Notes: a model not told the origin generated them from the sequence alone. Positions 8,012 to 18,075 are shown, counted from the stretch's first letter. The stretch: 64,000 bases of DNA from Pseudomonadota bacterium (GCA_021781815.1 JAJXWB010000015.1:20454-84453), one strand, 5' to 3'. Numbers and translations are program-made.

Positions 8012-9970
8012 TTACATTCCGAAGCTGACGCGGCGGCTGTTGCCCACCGTGAGATTGCGGTAGCGGGCGAGCGCCCAGAGCGGGAAGAATTTCGAGTAGC
8101 CGTGATAGCGCAAGTAGAACACCCGGGGAAAGCCGGTCGCAGTGAAAAGCTCTTCCCGCCAGAAGCCGTCCTCGCCCTGCTGCGACGTCAGATAGGCGAT
8201 ACCCCGCGCCACGGCAGGGCTTTCGATCGCGCCTGCCGCCATCAGGCCCATAAGCGCCCAGGCTGTCTGCGACGCCGTCGAGGGCGCTTGCCTGTAGCCT
8301 TTGTAGTCCAACCGATAGGAATCGCCGCCCTCGCCCCAGCCGCCGTCCGGGTTCTGGATTGCTTCGAGCCAGGCGGTCGCGCGCTGCATGGCCGAATCCT
8401 CCGACGTCACGCCGGCCGCGTTCAGCGCGCAGAGCGTCGACCATGTGCCGTAGACATAATTCATGCCCCAGCGGCCGTACCAGCTCCCGTCTTTCTCCTG
8501 TTGCGCCCGCAGAAAGGCGACGCCCCTCGCGAAAACCGGATTGTTCGCCTCTGTCGCGCCGAGCTGCGCCAGCATCGAGATGCAACGCGCGGACACGTCA
8601 GCCGTCGGCGGATCGAGCAGCGCGCCATGGTCGGCGAACGGAATGTTGTTGAGGTAATGATAGGAATTGTCGGCGTCGAACGCCCCCCAGCCGCCATCCC
8701 GGCTCTGTAGTCCCTCGATCCATTCCCGGGCGCGGGCGATCGAGGGCTGGTAGGCGACCCCGTCCGCGCGATCCATGGCCATCGCGACGACAGCGGTGTC
8801 ATCGACATCGGGATAATAGGCGTTGGCGTACTGGAAGGCCCAGCCGCCGGGGCGCACGTCCGGCCTCTGCACGGCCCAGTCGCCTTTCACATCCAGCACC
8901 TGGAGCGGCTTCAGCCATTCGAGCGCCGCGGCCGCGCTCCGCTCGGCCTGGGCGCCGCCAACCTCAAGCAGGGTTTGAGCGACCAGCGCTGTGTCCCAGA
9001 CCGGCGACACGCACGGCTGGCAATAGGCTTCCTCCTCGCGGATCACGAGCAGCCGTTCGATCGACTCGCGTGCGAGCTTCACGCGCGGATCATCGGGCGA
9101 ATAGCCCAGCGCATCGAACATCAGCAGGCTGTTGACCATTGCCGGGAAGATCGCCCCGAGCCCGTCGACGCCGTTCAGACGTTCGATCACGAATGCCTCG
9201 GCGCGCCGGATCGCCCGCTCCCGCAGCGTCTTCGGAAACCACCCCTGCATCGCGTGCAGAATTCGGTCGAGAGCGCCGAAAATCGTTGTCCACGGCTGCT
9301 TCTGGTGCTCGCCGATCGGCCATGACTGAACCTGACCCGACGCAACGACGAAGAGTTCGGCGACGTCAACCCCGCGCGAATTGGCCGGCGCCGGCCGCAG
9401 CGCCATCAGCACGATCAGCGGAATCGTGACCGTGCGCGCCCAGTAACTGGTCTTGTCGAAATGGAACGGAAACCAGCGCGGCAGCAGCACGATTTCGACG
9501 GGCATGGCCGGCGCGCCCGTCCAGGGAATTTGTCGGTAGAGCGCGAGCAGGATGCGGGTGAAGACATTGCTTGTCGCCGCGCCGCCGCGTGAAAGGATCG
9601 CCGCGCGCGCGCGCGCCATGTGCGGCGCATCGACAGGATCGCCGATCATCTTCAGCGCGAAATACGCCTTCACGCTGGCGCTCATGTCGAAATCGCCATC
9701 GTGGAACAGCGGCCAGCCGCCGTGCGCGCCCTGGATGCGGCGCAAATAAGCGGCGATCTTGCCTTCTAGGGCGCAATCCTCGGGTTCGCCGCGAAAATGG
9801 CGCATCAGCACATATTCGGCGGGGATCGTGGCGTCGGCCTCAAGTTCGAAACACCAGTGCCCGTCAGCCTGCCGGCGGCCCAGCAACGCAAGCGTCGCCC
9901 GGGCGACGGCGGCGTTCAGTCCAGCCATATCGACCTGACCGAGGGAGGGCGGCGTAACGTTCGTATTCAT
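8012..9970 (-). CDS. shc: Squalene-hopene cyclase
   Basis: 652-aa class II triterpene cyclase that converts squalene to hopene and hopanol at the inner membrane. The catalytic acid motif DVDDTA is near residue 388. Several QW-type repeats are visible (for example DGGWGEGGDSY, DGSWYGRWGMNY, DGFWREELFTATG). The C-terminus (FLRYHGYSKFFPLWALARY) is canonical. The start at 9970 (MNTNVTPP) is preferred over the upstream Met at 10027. It is followed directly by hpnG, forming a two-gene unit. Length and motifs indicate an active enzyme. Confidence 0.96.
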   Translation of the reverse strand: MNTNVTPPSLGQVDMAGLNAAVARATLALLGRRQADGHWCFELEADATIPAEYVLMRHFRGEPEDCALEGKIAAYLRRIQGAHGGWPLFHDGDFDMSASVKAYFALKMIGDPVDAPHMARARAAILSRGGAATSNVFTRILLALYRQIPWTGAPAMPVEIVLLPRWFPFHFDKTSYWARTVTIPLIVLMALRPAPANSRGVDVAELFVVASGQVQSWPIGEHQKQPWTTIFGALDRILHAMQGWFPKTLRERAIRRAEAFVIERLNGVDGLGAIFPAMVNSLLMFDALGYSPDDPRVKLARESIERLLVIREEEAYCQPCVSPVWDTALVAQTLLEVGGAQAERSAAAALEWLKPLQVLDVKGDWAVQRPDVRPGGWAFQYANAYYPDVDDTAVVAMAMDRADGVAYQPSIARAREWIEGLQSRDGGWGAFDADNSYHYLNNIPFADHGALLDPPTADVSARCISMLAQLGATEANNPVFARGVAFLRAQQEKDGSWYGRWGMNYVYGTWSTLCALNAAGVTSEDSAMQRATAWLEAIQNPDGGWGEGGDSYRLDYKGYRQAPSTASQTAWALMGLMAAGAIESPAVARGIAYLTSQQGEDGFWREELFTATGFPRVFYLRYHGYSKFFPLWALARYRNLTVGNSRRVSFGM

Positions 9971-10274
9971 TGTCGAGCGGAACCCAGCCTGTCTTGCTGC
10001 AGCGCACAAGCGCTGTTGATACCTCATGGCGCGGCCGAACGCTATGCGAATCGCGCGATTTCCTAAACCAGACCGTGGGTCTCGACCACCAATTTGTTAC
10101 CAAAGTATTAAAGCTTGGCTATTGCAGGCGTTTCTCGGCCGCGTCGGCCGGTTCTGCGCTTGACGAATGGCCACAATCCGCGCCAAACCGCTTGCATGTC
10201 AGAACGGCCCCCACCAGGCGCAGCCAAGCTTAGCCGTGGGGAGGCGCGCATCAGGAGCGCGCCATGGAGGACGC

Positions 10275-12065
10275 GTGAGATCCGATAAAGTCGCGCCGGC
10301 AGACTATTTTCATAAGGTCGTCGACTGCCAATGGGCCTGTCCGGCCCACACGCCGGTTCCCGAATACATACGCTTGATCGCAGCCGGGCGTTATGGCGAC
10401 GCCTACATGATCAACTGGGACTCAAATGTATTCCCTGGCATTCTCGGACGCACTTGCGACCGCCCCTGTGAGCCCGCCTGCCGGCGCGGCCGGGTCGAGG
10501 ACGAGCCGGTCGCGATTTGCCGCCTGAAGCGCGTCGCCGCAGATTTCAAGGAGAACGTCAAGGAGCGGATGCCGCCGAAAGCGGCGCGCAAGAATGGCAA
10601 GCGCGTGGCCTGCATCGGCGCGGGGCCAGCCTCGCTCACGGTCGCCCGCGATCTGGCGCCCTTGGGCTACGACGTCGTCGTCTTCGATTCCGAACCGAAG
10701 GCCGGCGGCATGATGCGGACGCAGATTCCAAAATTCCGCTTGCCCGAAAGCGTGATCGACGAGGAGGTCGACTACGTGCTCGACCTCGGCGTGACTTTCC
10801 GGTCTGGAACACGCATCGATAGCCTCAGGCAGGTGATGGGCGAAGGCTATGACGCAATCTTCGTCGGCTCCGGGGCGCCGCGCGGTCGCGATCTCGACGT
10901 ACCCGGCCGCGCCGAGGCCGCCGCACAAATCCACATCGGCATCGACTGGCTGGCGAATGTCGCCTTTGGCCATGTGAAGAAGGTGTCCAAGCGCGTCATC
11001 GTGCTGGGCGGCGGCAATACGGCGATGGACTGCTGCCGCTCGGCGAGGCGTCTCGGCGGCGAGGACGTGAAGGTCGTCGTCCGCTCCGGGTTCGAGGAGA
11101 TGAAGGCCTCTCCTTGGGAGAAGGAGGACGCGATGCACGAGGGCATCCCGATCCTCAACTTCATGGTGCCGAAGGAAGTCAAGCACGTCGACGGCCGCCT
11201 CACTGGCATGGTGTTCGAGAAGGTGCGCGCTGAATATGACGCCAGGGGGCGCCGCAATCTGGTCCCGACCGGCGAGCCCGACACGCTGATCGAATGCGAC
11301 GAGGTGCTGGTCGCCGTCGGCCAGGAGAACGCCTTTCCGTGGATCGAGCGTGACATTGGCGTCGAATTCGACAAGTCGGGCATGCCAATCGTCGATCCTG
11401 TAACCTACCAGTCGACTGCGCCGAATGTTTTCTTCGGCGGAGACGCCGCCTTCGGTCCGAAGAACATCATCTGGGCTGTCGCGCATGGCCACGGCGCAGC
11501 CTTCTCGATCGACGCCCTGTGCCAGGGCCGCGATGTTGCTGCACGGCCCGCCGCGGACGGTGTGTTCGTCAGCCAGAAGATGGGCATCCACGAATGGACC
11601 TATGACAATGACATTTCGCTGCAGCGCCGCCTGAAAGTTCCGCTGCGCGACAATGCCGTGGCGCTGACCGACATTCGCGTGGAGGTCGAGCTTGGCTTCG
11701 ACACCCGGCGCGCCCTGTCGGAAGCGCAGCGATGCCTGAATTGCGATGTCGACACGATTTTCGCGGCAAAGCTCTGCATAGAATGCGACGCCTGCGTCGA
11801 CATATGCCCCATGGATTGCATCACCTTCACGAAGGACGGCGCGGAAGGCGAATTGCGGACCCGGCTCACAGCGCCCGCAGTCAACCTGACGCAGGATCTC
11901 TATGTATCGGATCCACTCAAGACCAGGCGCGTCATGGTCAAGGACGAGGACGTCTGTCTGCATTGCGGCCTGTGTGCGGAACGCTGTCCGACCGGCGCCT
12001 GGGACATGCAGAAATTTTCGGTTCAACTGCCGCGAGCAGGTACGACATGCCAATCGAGAGCGTAA
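10275..12065 (+). CDS. GltD-like FAD/NAD(P) oxidoreductase with 4Fe-4S domains
   Basis: 596-aa iron-sulfur flavoprotein. The N-terminus has the GltD-type cluster cysteines (CQWACP, CDRPCEPAC). Two Rossmann domains follow: FAD site IGAGPASL and NAD(P) site VLGGGNTAMDC. The C-terminal ~90 residues carry two ferredoxin motifs, CIECDACVDICP and CLHCGLCAERCP. The GTG start has GGAGG 4 bp upstream. It overlaps the alpha subunit gene by 19 bp. It probably passes electrons between NAD(P)H and the oxidoreductase encoded next, like the gamma subunit of the KorABC 2-oxoglutarate:NADP+ oxidoreductase known from Azoarcus. That role is inferred from context. Confidence 0.88.
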   Translation: MRSDKVAPADYFHKVVDCQWACPAHTPVPEYIRLIAAGRYGDAYMINWDSNVFPGILGRTCDRPCEPACRRGRVEDEPVAICRLKRVAADFKENVKERMPPKAARKNGKRVACIGAGPASLTVARDLAPLGYDVVVFDSEPKAGGMMRTQIPKFRLPESVIDEEVDYVLDLGVTFRSGTRIDSLRQVMGEGYDAIFVGSGAPRGRDLDVPGRAEAAAQIHIGIDWLANVAFGHVKKVSKRVIVLGGGNTAMDCCRSARRLGGEDVKVVVRSGFEEMKASPWEKEDAMHEGIPILNFMVPKEVKHVDGRLTGMVFEKVRAEYDARGRRNLVPTGEPDTLIECDEVLVAVGQENAFPWIERDIGVEFDKSGMPIVDPVTYQSTAPNVFFGGDAAFGPKNIIWAVAHGHGAAFSIDALCQGRDVAARPAADGVFVSQKMGIHEWTYDNDISLQRRLKVPLRDNAVALTDIRVEVELGFDTRRALSEAQRCLNCDVDTIFAAKLCIECDACVDICPMDCITFTKDGAEGELRTRLTAPAVNLTQDLYVSDPLKTRRVMVKDEDVCLHCGLCAERCPTGAWDMQKFSVQLPRAGTTCQSRA

Positions 12066-13882
12066 ACGACTTCGTCGTCCGGTTCGCCAACGTCAACGGC
12101 TCAGGCTCGGCCTCCGCCAACCTGATGTTCGCCCGCGCGGTCATCCGCATGGGCGTGCCGGTGGCGACGCGCAATATCTTCCCTTCGAACATCCAGGGCC
12201 TGCCGACATGGTTCGAGGTGCGCGTGTCCGGCGAGGGATGGCTCGGCGCGCGCGGCGGGACGGATCTCATGGTCGCGATGAATCCACAGACCTGGGACAA
12301 GGACGTCGCCTCGATCGAGCATGGCGGCTATCTGTTCTACGATTGCTCGCGTCCAATTCCCGCCTCGAAGTTCCGCGAGGATCTAACGGTGATCGGCGTG
12401 CCGCTCACTGAAATCTGCAATCGCGAATACGCCGAGCCGCGCCAGCGCCAGCTTATGAAGAACATCATGTGCCTCGGCGCGCTGGCGGCCGTGCTCGACA
12501 TGGACGCCGACATCGTCAAGACGCTGCTGTCCGAGCAATTCAAAGGCAAGGACAGGCTGATCGAGGCGAACCACAGGGCGCTGGCGATCGGCCGCGACTG
12601 GGCGCTCGCCAATCTGACGTGCCCCATCGGCCTGCGCGTGAACAAGTCCGACGGAGTCGGCGACCGTATCTATGTCGAAGGCAATGCGGCTGCTTCGCTG
12701 GGCGCAGTCTTCGGCGGCGCAACCGTCTGCGCCTGGTATCCGCTGACTCCCTCGACCTCGCTCGCCGAAGGCTTCACGAGCTATTGCAAGCGCCTGCGCG
12801 GCGACGCGACGACAGGCAAGAACAAATACGCCATCGTGCAGTGCGAGGATGAACTCGCGTCCATCGGCGTCGTCATCGGCGCCGGCTGGAACGGCTCGCG
12901 CGCCTTCACCGCGACGTCCGGCCCCGGCATTTCGCTGATGCAGGAATTCCTCGGCCTTGCTTATTTCGCCGAAATTCCGGCCGTGCTGTTCAACGTGCAG
13001 CGCGGCGGCCCCTCGACCGGAATGCCAACGCGGACGCAGCAGTCTGATGTACTCGCCTGCGCCTACGCCTCGCACGGCGACACCAAGCATATTCTGCTGT
13101 TCCCTCGCGACCCGGGCGAAGCCTTCGAGTTCGGCGCCCTGTCGTTCGATCTGGCCGACCGGCTCCAGACGCCGGTCTTCGTCATGCTCGATCTCGAGAT
13201 CGGCATGAACTCGCATCTGACGGCGCCGTTCAAATGGGATGATTCCCGCAGGATGGACCGGGGCAAGGTGATGACCTACGCCGATCTGGAGTCCGGCCGC
13301 GACTTCGGCCGCTATCTCGATGTCGACGGCGATGGCGTTCCTTTCCGCACCTACCCAGGCACGCATCCGACGCGCGGCTCTTTCTTCACGCGCGGCACGA
13401 CGCGCGACGCCTACGCGCGCTATACCGAGGAAGGCGGCCCGTATGTCGAGAACATGCAGCGCCTGCTGCGCAAGTTCGAGACGGCCAAGGCCCATGTGCC
13501 GGCGCCGCTCGTCGACGCTGCGCCCGGCGGCGCGCGTTTTGGCGTGATCCATTATGGCTCCACAGCCGCGCCCATGGAAGAAGCGACCCAGATTCTGCGC
13601 AATCAGGGCGTGAAACTCGACGTCATGCGCGTTCGCGGCTTTCCATTCGCAAAGCCGGTGGAAGACTTCATCTCAGCGCACGACAAGGTCTTCGTCGTCG
13701 AACAGAACCGCGACGCGCAGCTACGCACGTTGCTGATGGCTGAAAACTGCGCATCCGGGGACAAGCTGGTCCCCGTGCTCCATTATGACGGCTCGCCCGT
13801 GACCGCGCGATTCATCGCGCGCGCCATCGCCGAACTCGCCGAAAGCATCGACGCGCGTGCAAAGGAAGGGGCTCTCTCGTGA
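12047..13882 (+). CDS. korA: 2-oxoacid:acceptor oxidoreductase, fused gamma-alpha subunit
   Basis: 611-aa fused subunit. The gamma domain occupies residues 1 to about 190 (ANVNGSGSASANLMFARAV), and the alpha (pyrimidine-binding) domain follows, with SGPGISLMQEFLGLA and the CoA-site region near RGGPSTGMPTRTQQSD. These enzymes decarboxylate 2-oxoacids to acyl-CoA with a low-potential acceptor; the fused form is typical of 2-oxoglutarate-type enzymes. The start at 12047 is chosen because MPIESVNDFVVRFANV matches the gamma-domain start. It overlaps the beta gene by 4 bp (GTGA). The exact substrate is not proven. Confidence 0.88.
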   Translation: MPIESVNDFVVRFANVNGSGSASANLMFARAVIRMGVPVATRNIFPSNIQGLPTWFEVRVSGEGWLGARGGTDLMVAMNPQTWDKDVASIEHGGYLFYDCSRPIPASKFREDLTVIGVPLTEICNREYAEPRQRQLMKNIMCLGALAAVLDMDADIVKTLLSEQFKGKDRLIEANHRALAIGRDWALANLTCPIGLRVNKSDGVGDRIYVEGNAAASLGAVFGGATVCAWYPLTPSTSLAEGFTSYCKRLRGDATTGKNKYAIVQCEDELASIGVVIGAGWNGSRAFTATSGPGISLMQEFLGLAYFAEIPAVLFNVQRGGPSTGMPTRTQQSDVLACAYASHGDTKHILLFPRDPGEAFEFGALSFDLADRLQTPVFVMLDLEIGMNSHLTAPFKWDDSRRMDRGKVMTYADLESGRDFGRYLDVDGDGVPFRTYPGTHPTRGSFFTRGTTRDAYARYTEEGGPYVENMQRLLRKFETAKAHVPAPLVDAAPGGARFGVIHYGSTAAPMEEATQILRNQGVKLDVMRVRGFPFAKPVEDFISAHDKVFVVEQNRDAQLRTLLMAENCASGDKLVPVLHYDGSPVTARFIARAIAELAESIDARAKEGALS

Positions 13883-14934
13883 CCTATCTCCCGAAGCCAA
13901 AATTTCGGCATCCCGCGATCGAGAAGAATGAACTCGGCCTGACCCATCGCGACTACGAGGGCGCGATTTCGACGCTCTGCGCCGGCTGCGGTCACGATTC
14001 GATCTCGTCAGCGATCATGCATGCCTGCTTCGAGCTCGATCTGCCGCCGCATCGCATCGCCAAGCTTTCGGGCATCGGTTGCTCCTCGAAGACGCCGACC
14101 TATTTTCTGGGCAATGCGCACGGCTTCAATTCCGTACACGGCCGCATGCCCAGCGTGCTGACCGGCGCCAATCTCGCCAACAAGGACCTGATCTATCTCG
14201 GCGTCTCCGGCGACGGCGACTCGGCCTCGATCGGCTTCGGCCAGTTCGCCCATGCGATCCGGCGCGGCGTCAACATGGTCTACATCGTCGCCAACAACGG
14301 GGTGTATGGCCTCACCAAGGGCCAATTCTCGGCCACTGCCGACAAGGGCGCGACGCTGAAGAAAGGGGCTGCGAATCCGGACGATCCAATTGATCTCGTC
14401 ATGATGGCGCTGCATCTCGGCGCGAGCTTCGTCGCTCGTTCGTTCTCCGGCGACAAGGGTCAACTCGTGCCGCTGATCAAGGCGGCGGTCGAGCACAAGG
14501 GCCCGGCCTTCATCGATTGCATCTCGCCCTGCGTCGCCTTCAACAATCACGACGGCTCAACCAAGAGCTTCGATTATGTGCGCGCGCACAATGAGGCGGT
14601 CAATGCGCTCGACTTCATTTCGGAACGTGCGCCGATAACGACCGACTACGCGCCCGGCGAAATGCAGCTGGTGAAGCTGCACGACGGCTCGACCATCCGT
14701 CTGCGCAAGATCGGCGCGGACTACGACGTGCACGACCGGGTCGCGGCGATCAATTATCTCATGAAGCACGACGTGGCGGGAGAGATCGTCACTGGCCTCG
14801 TCTATGTCGAGGAAGACCCCGGCGATATGCACGACCGACTGCAAACCGTCGACACGCCGCTGAATCAGCTCGGCGACGCTGATCTCATTCCGGGCGCAGC
14901 CGCGCTGGCGAAAATCAACGCATCGCTGCGGTGA
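13879..14934 (+). CDS. korB: 2-oxoacid:ferredoxin oxidoreductase beta subunit
   Basis: 351-aa thiamine-diphosphate subunit. Seen: the CAGCGHDS cluster/TPP region near residue 34, GIGCSSKTP, and the TPP motif GDGDSASIGFGQ with ANNGVYGLTKGQ about 30 residues later. The GTG start overlaps the alpha gene stop, so production is coupled. With the alpha gene and the flavoprotein it makes a complete three-gene 2-oxoacid oxidoreductase operon. The conserved GLTKGQ(F/Y)S pattern favours 2-oxoglutarate over pyruvate, but this is a family-level guess. Confidence 0.9.
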   Translation: MTYLPKPKFRHPAIEKNELGLTHRDYEGAISTLCAGCGHDSISSAIMHACFELDLPPHRIAKLSGIGCSSKTPTYFLGNAHGFNSVHGRMPSVLTGANLANKDLIYLGVSGDGDSASIGFGQFAHAIRRGVNMVYIVANNGVYGLTKGQFSATADKGATLKKGAANPDDPIDLVMMALHLGASFVARSFSGDKGQLVPLIKAAVEHKGPAFIDCISPCVAFNNHDGSTKSFDYVRAHNEAVNALDFISERAPITTDYAPGEMQLVKLHDGSTIRLRKIGADYDVHDRVAAINYLMKHDVAGEIVTGLVYVEEDPGDMHDRLQTVDTPLNQLGDADLIPGAAALAKINASLR

Positions 14935-15051
14935 CGCCGGCGTTTCCGCCGCACGGCGAAAACCGACAGGGCCGGCTTCACCTATGCGCGGGAAGCAATG
15001 CAAGCGAGCGCCTGCTTGGCGCCGCCTCGCCATCCCGCCTAAACTTGGTGC

Positions 15052-17388
15052 ATGCAGCGCGAGACCCTCGACATTCCCGGCCTCCGGGCCCCGGCCGAAA
15101 TCGCCATAGACACGTGGGGCATTCCCCACATCCGTGCAGATTCCCTCGACGACCTGTTCTTCGCGCAAGGTTTCAATGCGGCGCGCGACCGGCTATGGCA
15201 GATCGATCTCTGGCGCAAGAAGGGGCTTGGACTGCTTGCCGCCGATTTCGGGCCAGGATTCCTCGCACAGGACTATGCCAGCAGGTTGTTTCTGTATCGC
15301 GGCGACATGGAGCGCGAGTGGAATTCCTATGCCCCCGACGCCAGGGACATCTGCACGGCCTTCGCCGCGGGGATCAACGCCTATATCGATCTGATCGACC
15401 GTGATCCGGATCGCCTCCCGCCGGAATTTACGGCCATGGAGACCTGGCCCGCGCACTGGCGCGCCGCCGACATCGTGCGCATTCGCTCGCACGCCATAGG
15501 CCAGAACGCACTATCGGAAATCCTTCGCTCGAATGTGCTTGGGGCCGCCGATGTTGCGACCGACATTCTTCGCAAGGCTCTGCGTCCGCGCGCCGAACCA
15601 CGCAACGATCCCGACATCGGCGCGCTGCCGCTCGCCGCCGCTGACCTGTTCCGGCTGGCGACTGCGCATCCGACCTTCACGCTCGAACGTCTCGCAGCAA
15701 CCATGGACGAGGCGTGGGACTGGACTGGCTGCGACGAATTCGGCGAAGTCGTGCGCCGCGAGAATGCGAAGCCGCCATCTCCGGTCGAGGAAGGCTCCAA
15801 CAACTGGGCGATCGCGCCCTCGCGCAGCGCAAGCGGTCGCCCCGTCCTCGCCAACGACCCGCATCGTGTGTTGCGCAACCCCTCCCTGCGCTATCTCGCG
15901 CATCTGACTGCGCCGGGGTTCGACGCCGCCGGCGCGAACGAGCCGTTCCTGCCGGGCATATCGATCGGTCACAACGGACAGATCGCGTTCGGACTGACGA
16001 TCTTTTACATCGATCAGGAGGACGTTTGCGTCTACGAGACGACGCCCGATGGCCGCGCATACAAATACCGCGACGGCCAGGAGCAGATCCGTCGCCTGAC
16101 CGAACGCTTCGAGATCAGGGGAACATCGCCGCGCGATCTCACGATGAAATTCACGCGGCACGGCCCGATCGTGCATGAGACGCCGGGCCGCGCGGTTGCG
16201 ATCCGCTCCGTCTGGTTCGAGCCGGGCGCCGCGCCTTATGCGCGCGCGCTGACGACCATGCGCGCAAAGGAGCTCGACACGTTTCGCGACGGCGTGCGCG
16301 CGTGGGGAACGCCCTCGGTCAACCACGTCTGCGCCGACGTCTCCGGCCGCATAGGCTGGATTGCGGCCGGCTTTTCGCCGGTGCGCGAAAACTGGGACGG
16401 ACTGACGCCGGCGCGCGGCGATGGAACGCATGAATGGACGGGCTTCCTCGACTGCCGGAAGCTGCCGCACACGATCGATCCGCCGGGCGGCTATGTCGCC
16501 TCCGCCAATGAGATGAACCTGCCGCCGGGTTTCCCGCACGCTGTCGGTTACGAATGGATCGACTATGCGCGTATAGCGCGCATCCGCGAAGTCATCGAGA
16601 GCTGCGAAAAGTTCGATGTCGCGCGATCCTGCGCCTTGCAGACCGATCTCGGCTCGCATCCCGCCCGCGCCCTGCTCGCTGTCGTGCGGCCGTTGCAGGC
16701 CGAAGGCGACGCCGGCCGCGCGCGGGCGCTGCTCGCAAGCTGGAGCGCGACGCTCGAAGCATCCAGCGGCCCGTGTGCACTCTACCAGCTCTGGTGGATG
16801 CGCCACCTGCGCCTGGCTCTGCTGGAGCGGCTAGCGCCGGATCCCAAAGTCCGGGCGCTGCTGATGCCCGGCGACATGTCGAGTCTGATCGACGCGCTGA
16901 CGGCGCCCGACGTCCGCCTCGGCGCCGATCCGCTTCCGGCGCGCGACGCAATGCTGGTGGAAACGCTCGCCGCCGCATGGCGCGAGATGGTCGACCTGCT
17001 CGGCCCCGACCCCGCGCTCTGGACATGGGGGGCGCTGCACAGGATGGCGTTCGATCACGCGCTCGGCCGCGTCGACCCTCAATTTGTCCCTGCGGCGACG
17101 CCGCTGCCGATGGGCGGCGACGCAACCAGTCCGATGCTCATGGCGTATCGCGCGCACGACTTCTCGATCATGGCCGGCGCTTCCGTGCGTCTCGTCCTCG
17201 ACGTCGGCCGCTGGGACGAAAGCCGCTGCATCAACGCGCCCGGACAATCCGGCGATCCGCGCTCGCCGCATTACGGCGATCTGGCGCGGCTCTGGGCGCA
17301 GGGCGCATACATTCCCCTGCTCTATTCGCGCGAGGCGGTCGATGCTGCGACGCAGACGCTGATCACACTCAAGCCGGCCCGCGTCTGA
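15052..17388 (+). CDS. Penicillin acylase family Ntn hydrolase
   Basis: 778 aa, the length of a precursor in this family (alpha chain, spacer, beta chain). Self-cleavage would expose Ser in EEGSNNWAIAP, near residue 250; the following SGRPVLANDPH is characteristic. Members hydrolyse amides such as penicillin G, acyl-homoserine lactones or N-acyl amino acids. No strong signal peptide is seen at the chosen ATG, although most relatives are periplasmic; upstream in-frame sequence does not offer one. The next gene begins 20 bp downstream. The substrate is unknown. Confidence 0.88.
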   Translation: MQRETLDIPGLRAPAEIAIDTWGIPHIRADSLDDLFFAQGFNAARDRLWQIDLWRKKGLGLLAADFGPGFLAQDYASRLFLYRGDMEREWNSYAPDARDICTAFAAGINAYIDLIDRDPDRLPPEFTAMETWPAHWRAADIVRIRSHAIGQNALSEILRSNVLGAADVATDILRKALRPRAEPRNDPDIGALPLAAADLFRLATAHPTFTLERLAATMDEAWDWTGCDEFGEVVRRENAKPPSPVEEGSNNWAIAPSRSASGRPVLANDPHRVLRNPSLRYLAHLTAPGFDAAGANEPFLPGISIGHNGQIAFGLTIFYIDQEDVCVYETTPDGRAYKYRDGQEQIRRLTERFEIRGTSPRDLTMKFTRHGPIVHETPGRAVAIRSVWFEPGAAPYARALTTMRAKELDTFRDGVRAWGTPSVNHVCADVSGRIGWIAAGFSPVRENWDGLTPARGDGTHEWTGFLDCRKLPHTIDPPGGYVASANEMNLPPGFPHAVGYEWIDYARIARIREVIESCEKFDVARSCALQTDLGSHPARALLAVVRPLQAEGDAGRARALLASWSATLEASSGPCALYQLWWMRHLRLALLERLAPDPKVRALLMPGDMSSLIDALTAPDVRLGADPLPARDAMLVETLAAAWREMVDLLGPDPALWTWGALHRMAFDHALGRVDPQFVPAATPLPMGGDATSPMLMAYRAHDFSIMAGASVRLVLDVGRWDESRCINAPGQSGDPRSPHYGDLARLWAQGAYIPLLYSREAVDAATQTLITLKPARV

Positions 17389-17408
17389 CAAACCAAAAGA
17401 GGAACCCC

Positions 17409-17954
17409 ATGGCACGAATTCCCTATTTCGACACGACCAAGGCGCAGGGACGCGCCGCCAAGGCGTACCAGAAGCTTCCGAAGCTCAACATTTTCCGCAT
17501 GCTCGGCCATTCCGGGGAACTCGTCGACGGGTTCAACCGGATGGGGAGCCAGATCCTCTATTTCACGAAGCTCGACCCCGTCCTGCGCGAAATTGCGATC
17601 ATCCGCGTCGGCGTGCTGTCGCGCGCAAGTTACGAGGTCCATCAGCACGAGCGCATCGGCCGGCAGCTCGGCATGAGCGACGCGCTGATCGCCGCCATCC
17701 ACGAAGGACCGGATTCTGCTGGATTTTCCAACATTCAAAAGCTTGTGATGCGCTTCACGGACGATGTCGTCGCCAACGTGCGCGCGAGCGACGCGACCTG
17801 GGCACCGCTGACGGAGGTTCTGCCGCATCAGGAAATGCAGGAACTCACGCTGACGATCGGTTTTTACATGATGGTGTCTCGTTTTCTCGAGACGTTCGAC
17901 GTCGATATCGAACAAGAACCCGCGGGACTGAACCGGATTCCCGGCCGAAGCTGA
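17409..17954 (+). CDS. Carboxymuconolactone decarboxylase-fold protein
   Basis: 181-aa alpha-helical protein of the AhpD/carboxymuconolactone decarboxylase family. Seen: the helix-turn-helix pattern LREIAIIRVGVLSRASYEVHQH and the repeat-like second half. The peroxidase CxxC of AhpD is absent (the region reads SRASYEVH), so it is not an AhpD-type peroxidase. It lies 20 bp after the acylase gene and is probably cotranscribed. Function in this group is unknown. Confidence 0.8.
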   Translation: MARIPYFDTTKAQGRAAKAYQKLPKLNIFRMLGHSGELVDGFNRMGSQILYFTKLDPVLREIAIIRVGVLSRASYEVHQHERIGRQLGMSDALIAAIHEGPDSAGFSNIQKLVMRFTDDVVANVRASDATWAPLTEVLPHQEMQELTLTIGFYMMVSRFLETFDVDIEQEPAGLNRIPGRS

Positions 17955-17970
17955 GACTGAGTCGTTTCAT

Positions 17971-17998
17971 TAGACCCCCGGCCCGATCTGGCTATAAT
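17971..17998 (+). promoter_or_regulatory. Sigma70-type promoter before the ATP-grasp operon
   Basis: TAGACC (17971-17976), 16 bp, then a consensus TATAAT (17993-17998). Transcription would begin near 18005, leaving a leader of about 70 nt that contains the hairpin at 18029-18057. No experimental support. Confidence 0.55.
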
Positions 17999-18028
17999 TC
18001 GCGGCCCTGAAGGCGGGTGGCCTGGAAA

Positions 18029-18057
18029 CCGCCGCCGAATCAATTCGGAGACGGCGG
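18029..18057 (+). promoter_or_regulatory. Leader hairpin before the ATP-grasp gene
   Basis: An inner perfect stem CCGAAT-CA-ATTCGG is enclosed by CCGCCG/CGGCGG with a 3-nt bulge (AGA). It lies between the predicted start of transcription and the GGGAG site of the gene at 18076, with no U-tract, so it looks like a structured 5' leader rather than a terminator. Confidence 0.45.
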
Positions 18058-18075
18058 TCGCGCCGGGAGCCCAGC

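Noticed and set aside
8010..8585. Upstream extension of the hpnG frame to 428 aa
   Set aside because: The extra part lies wholly inside shc in another frame and reads as Arg/Gly-rich shadow; the coupled ATG at 8009 fits the family.
12383..13552. 389-aa minus-strand frame opposite korA
   Set aside because: Antisense shadow typical of high-GC genes; no recognisable domain.
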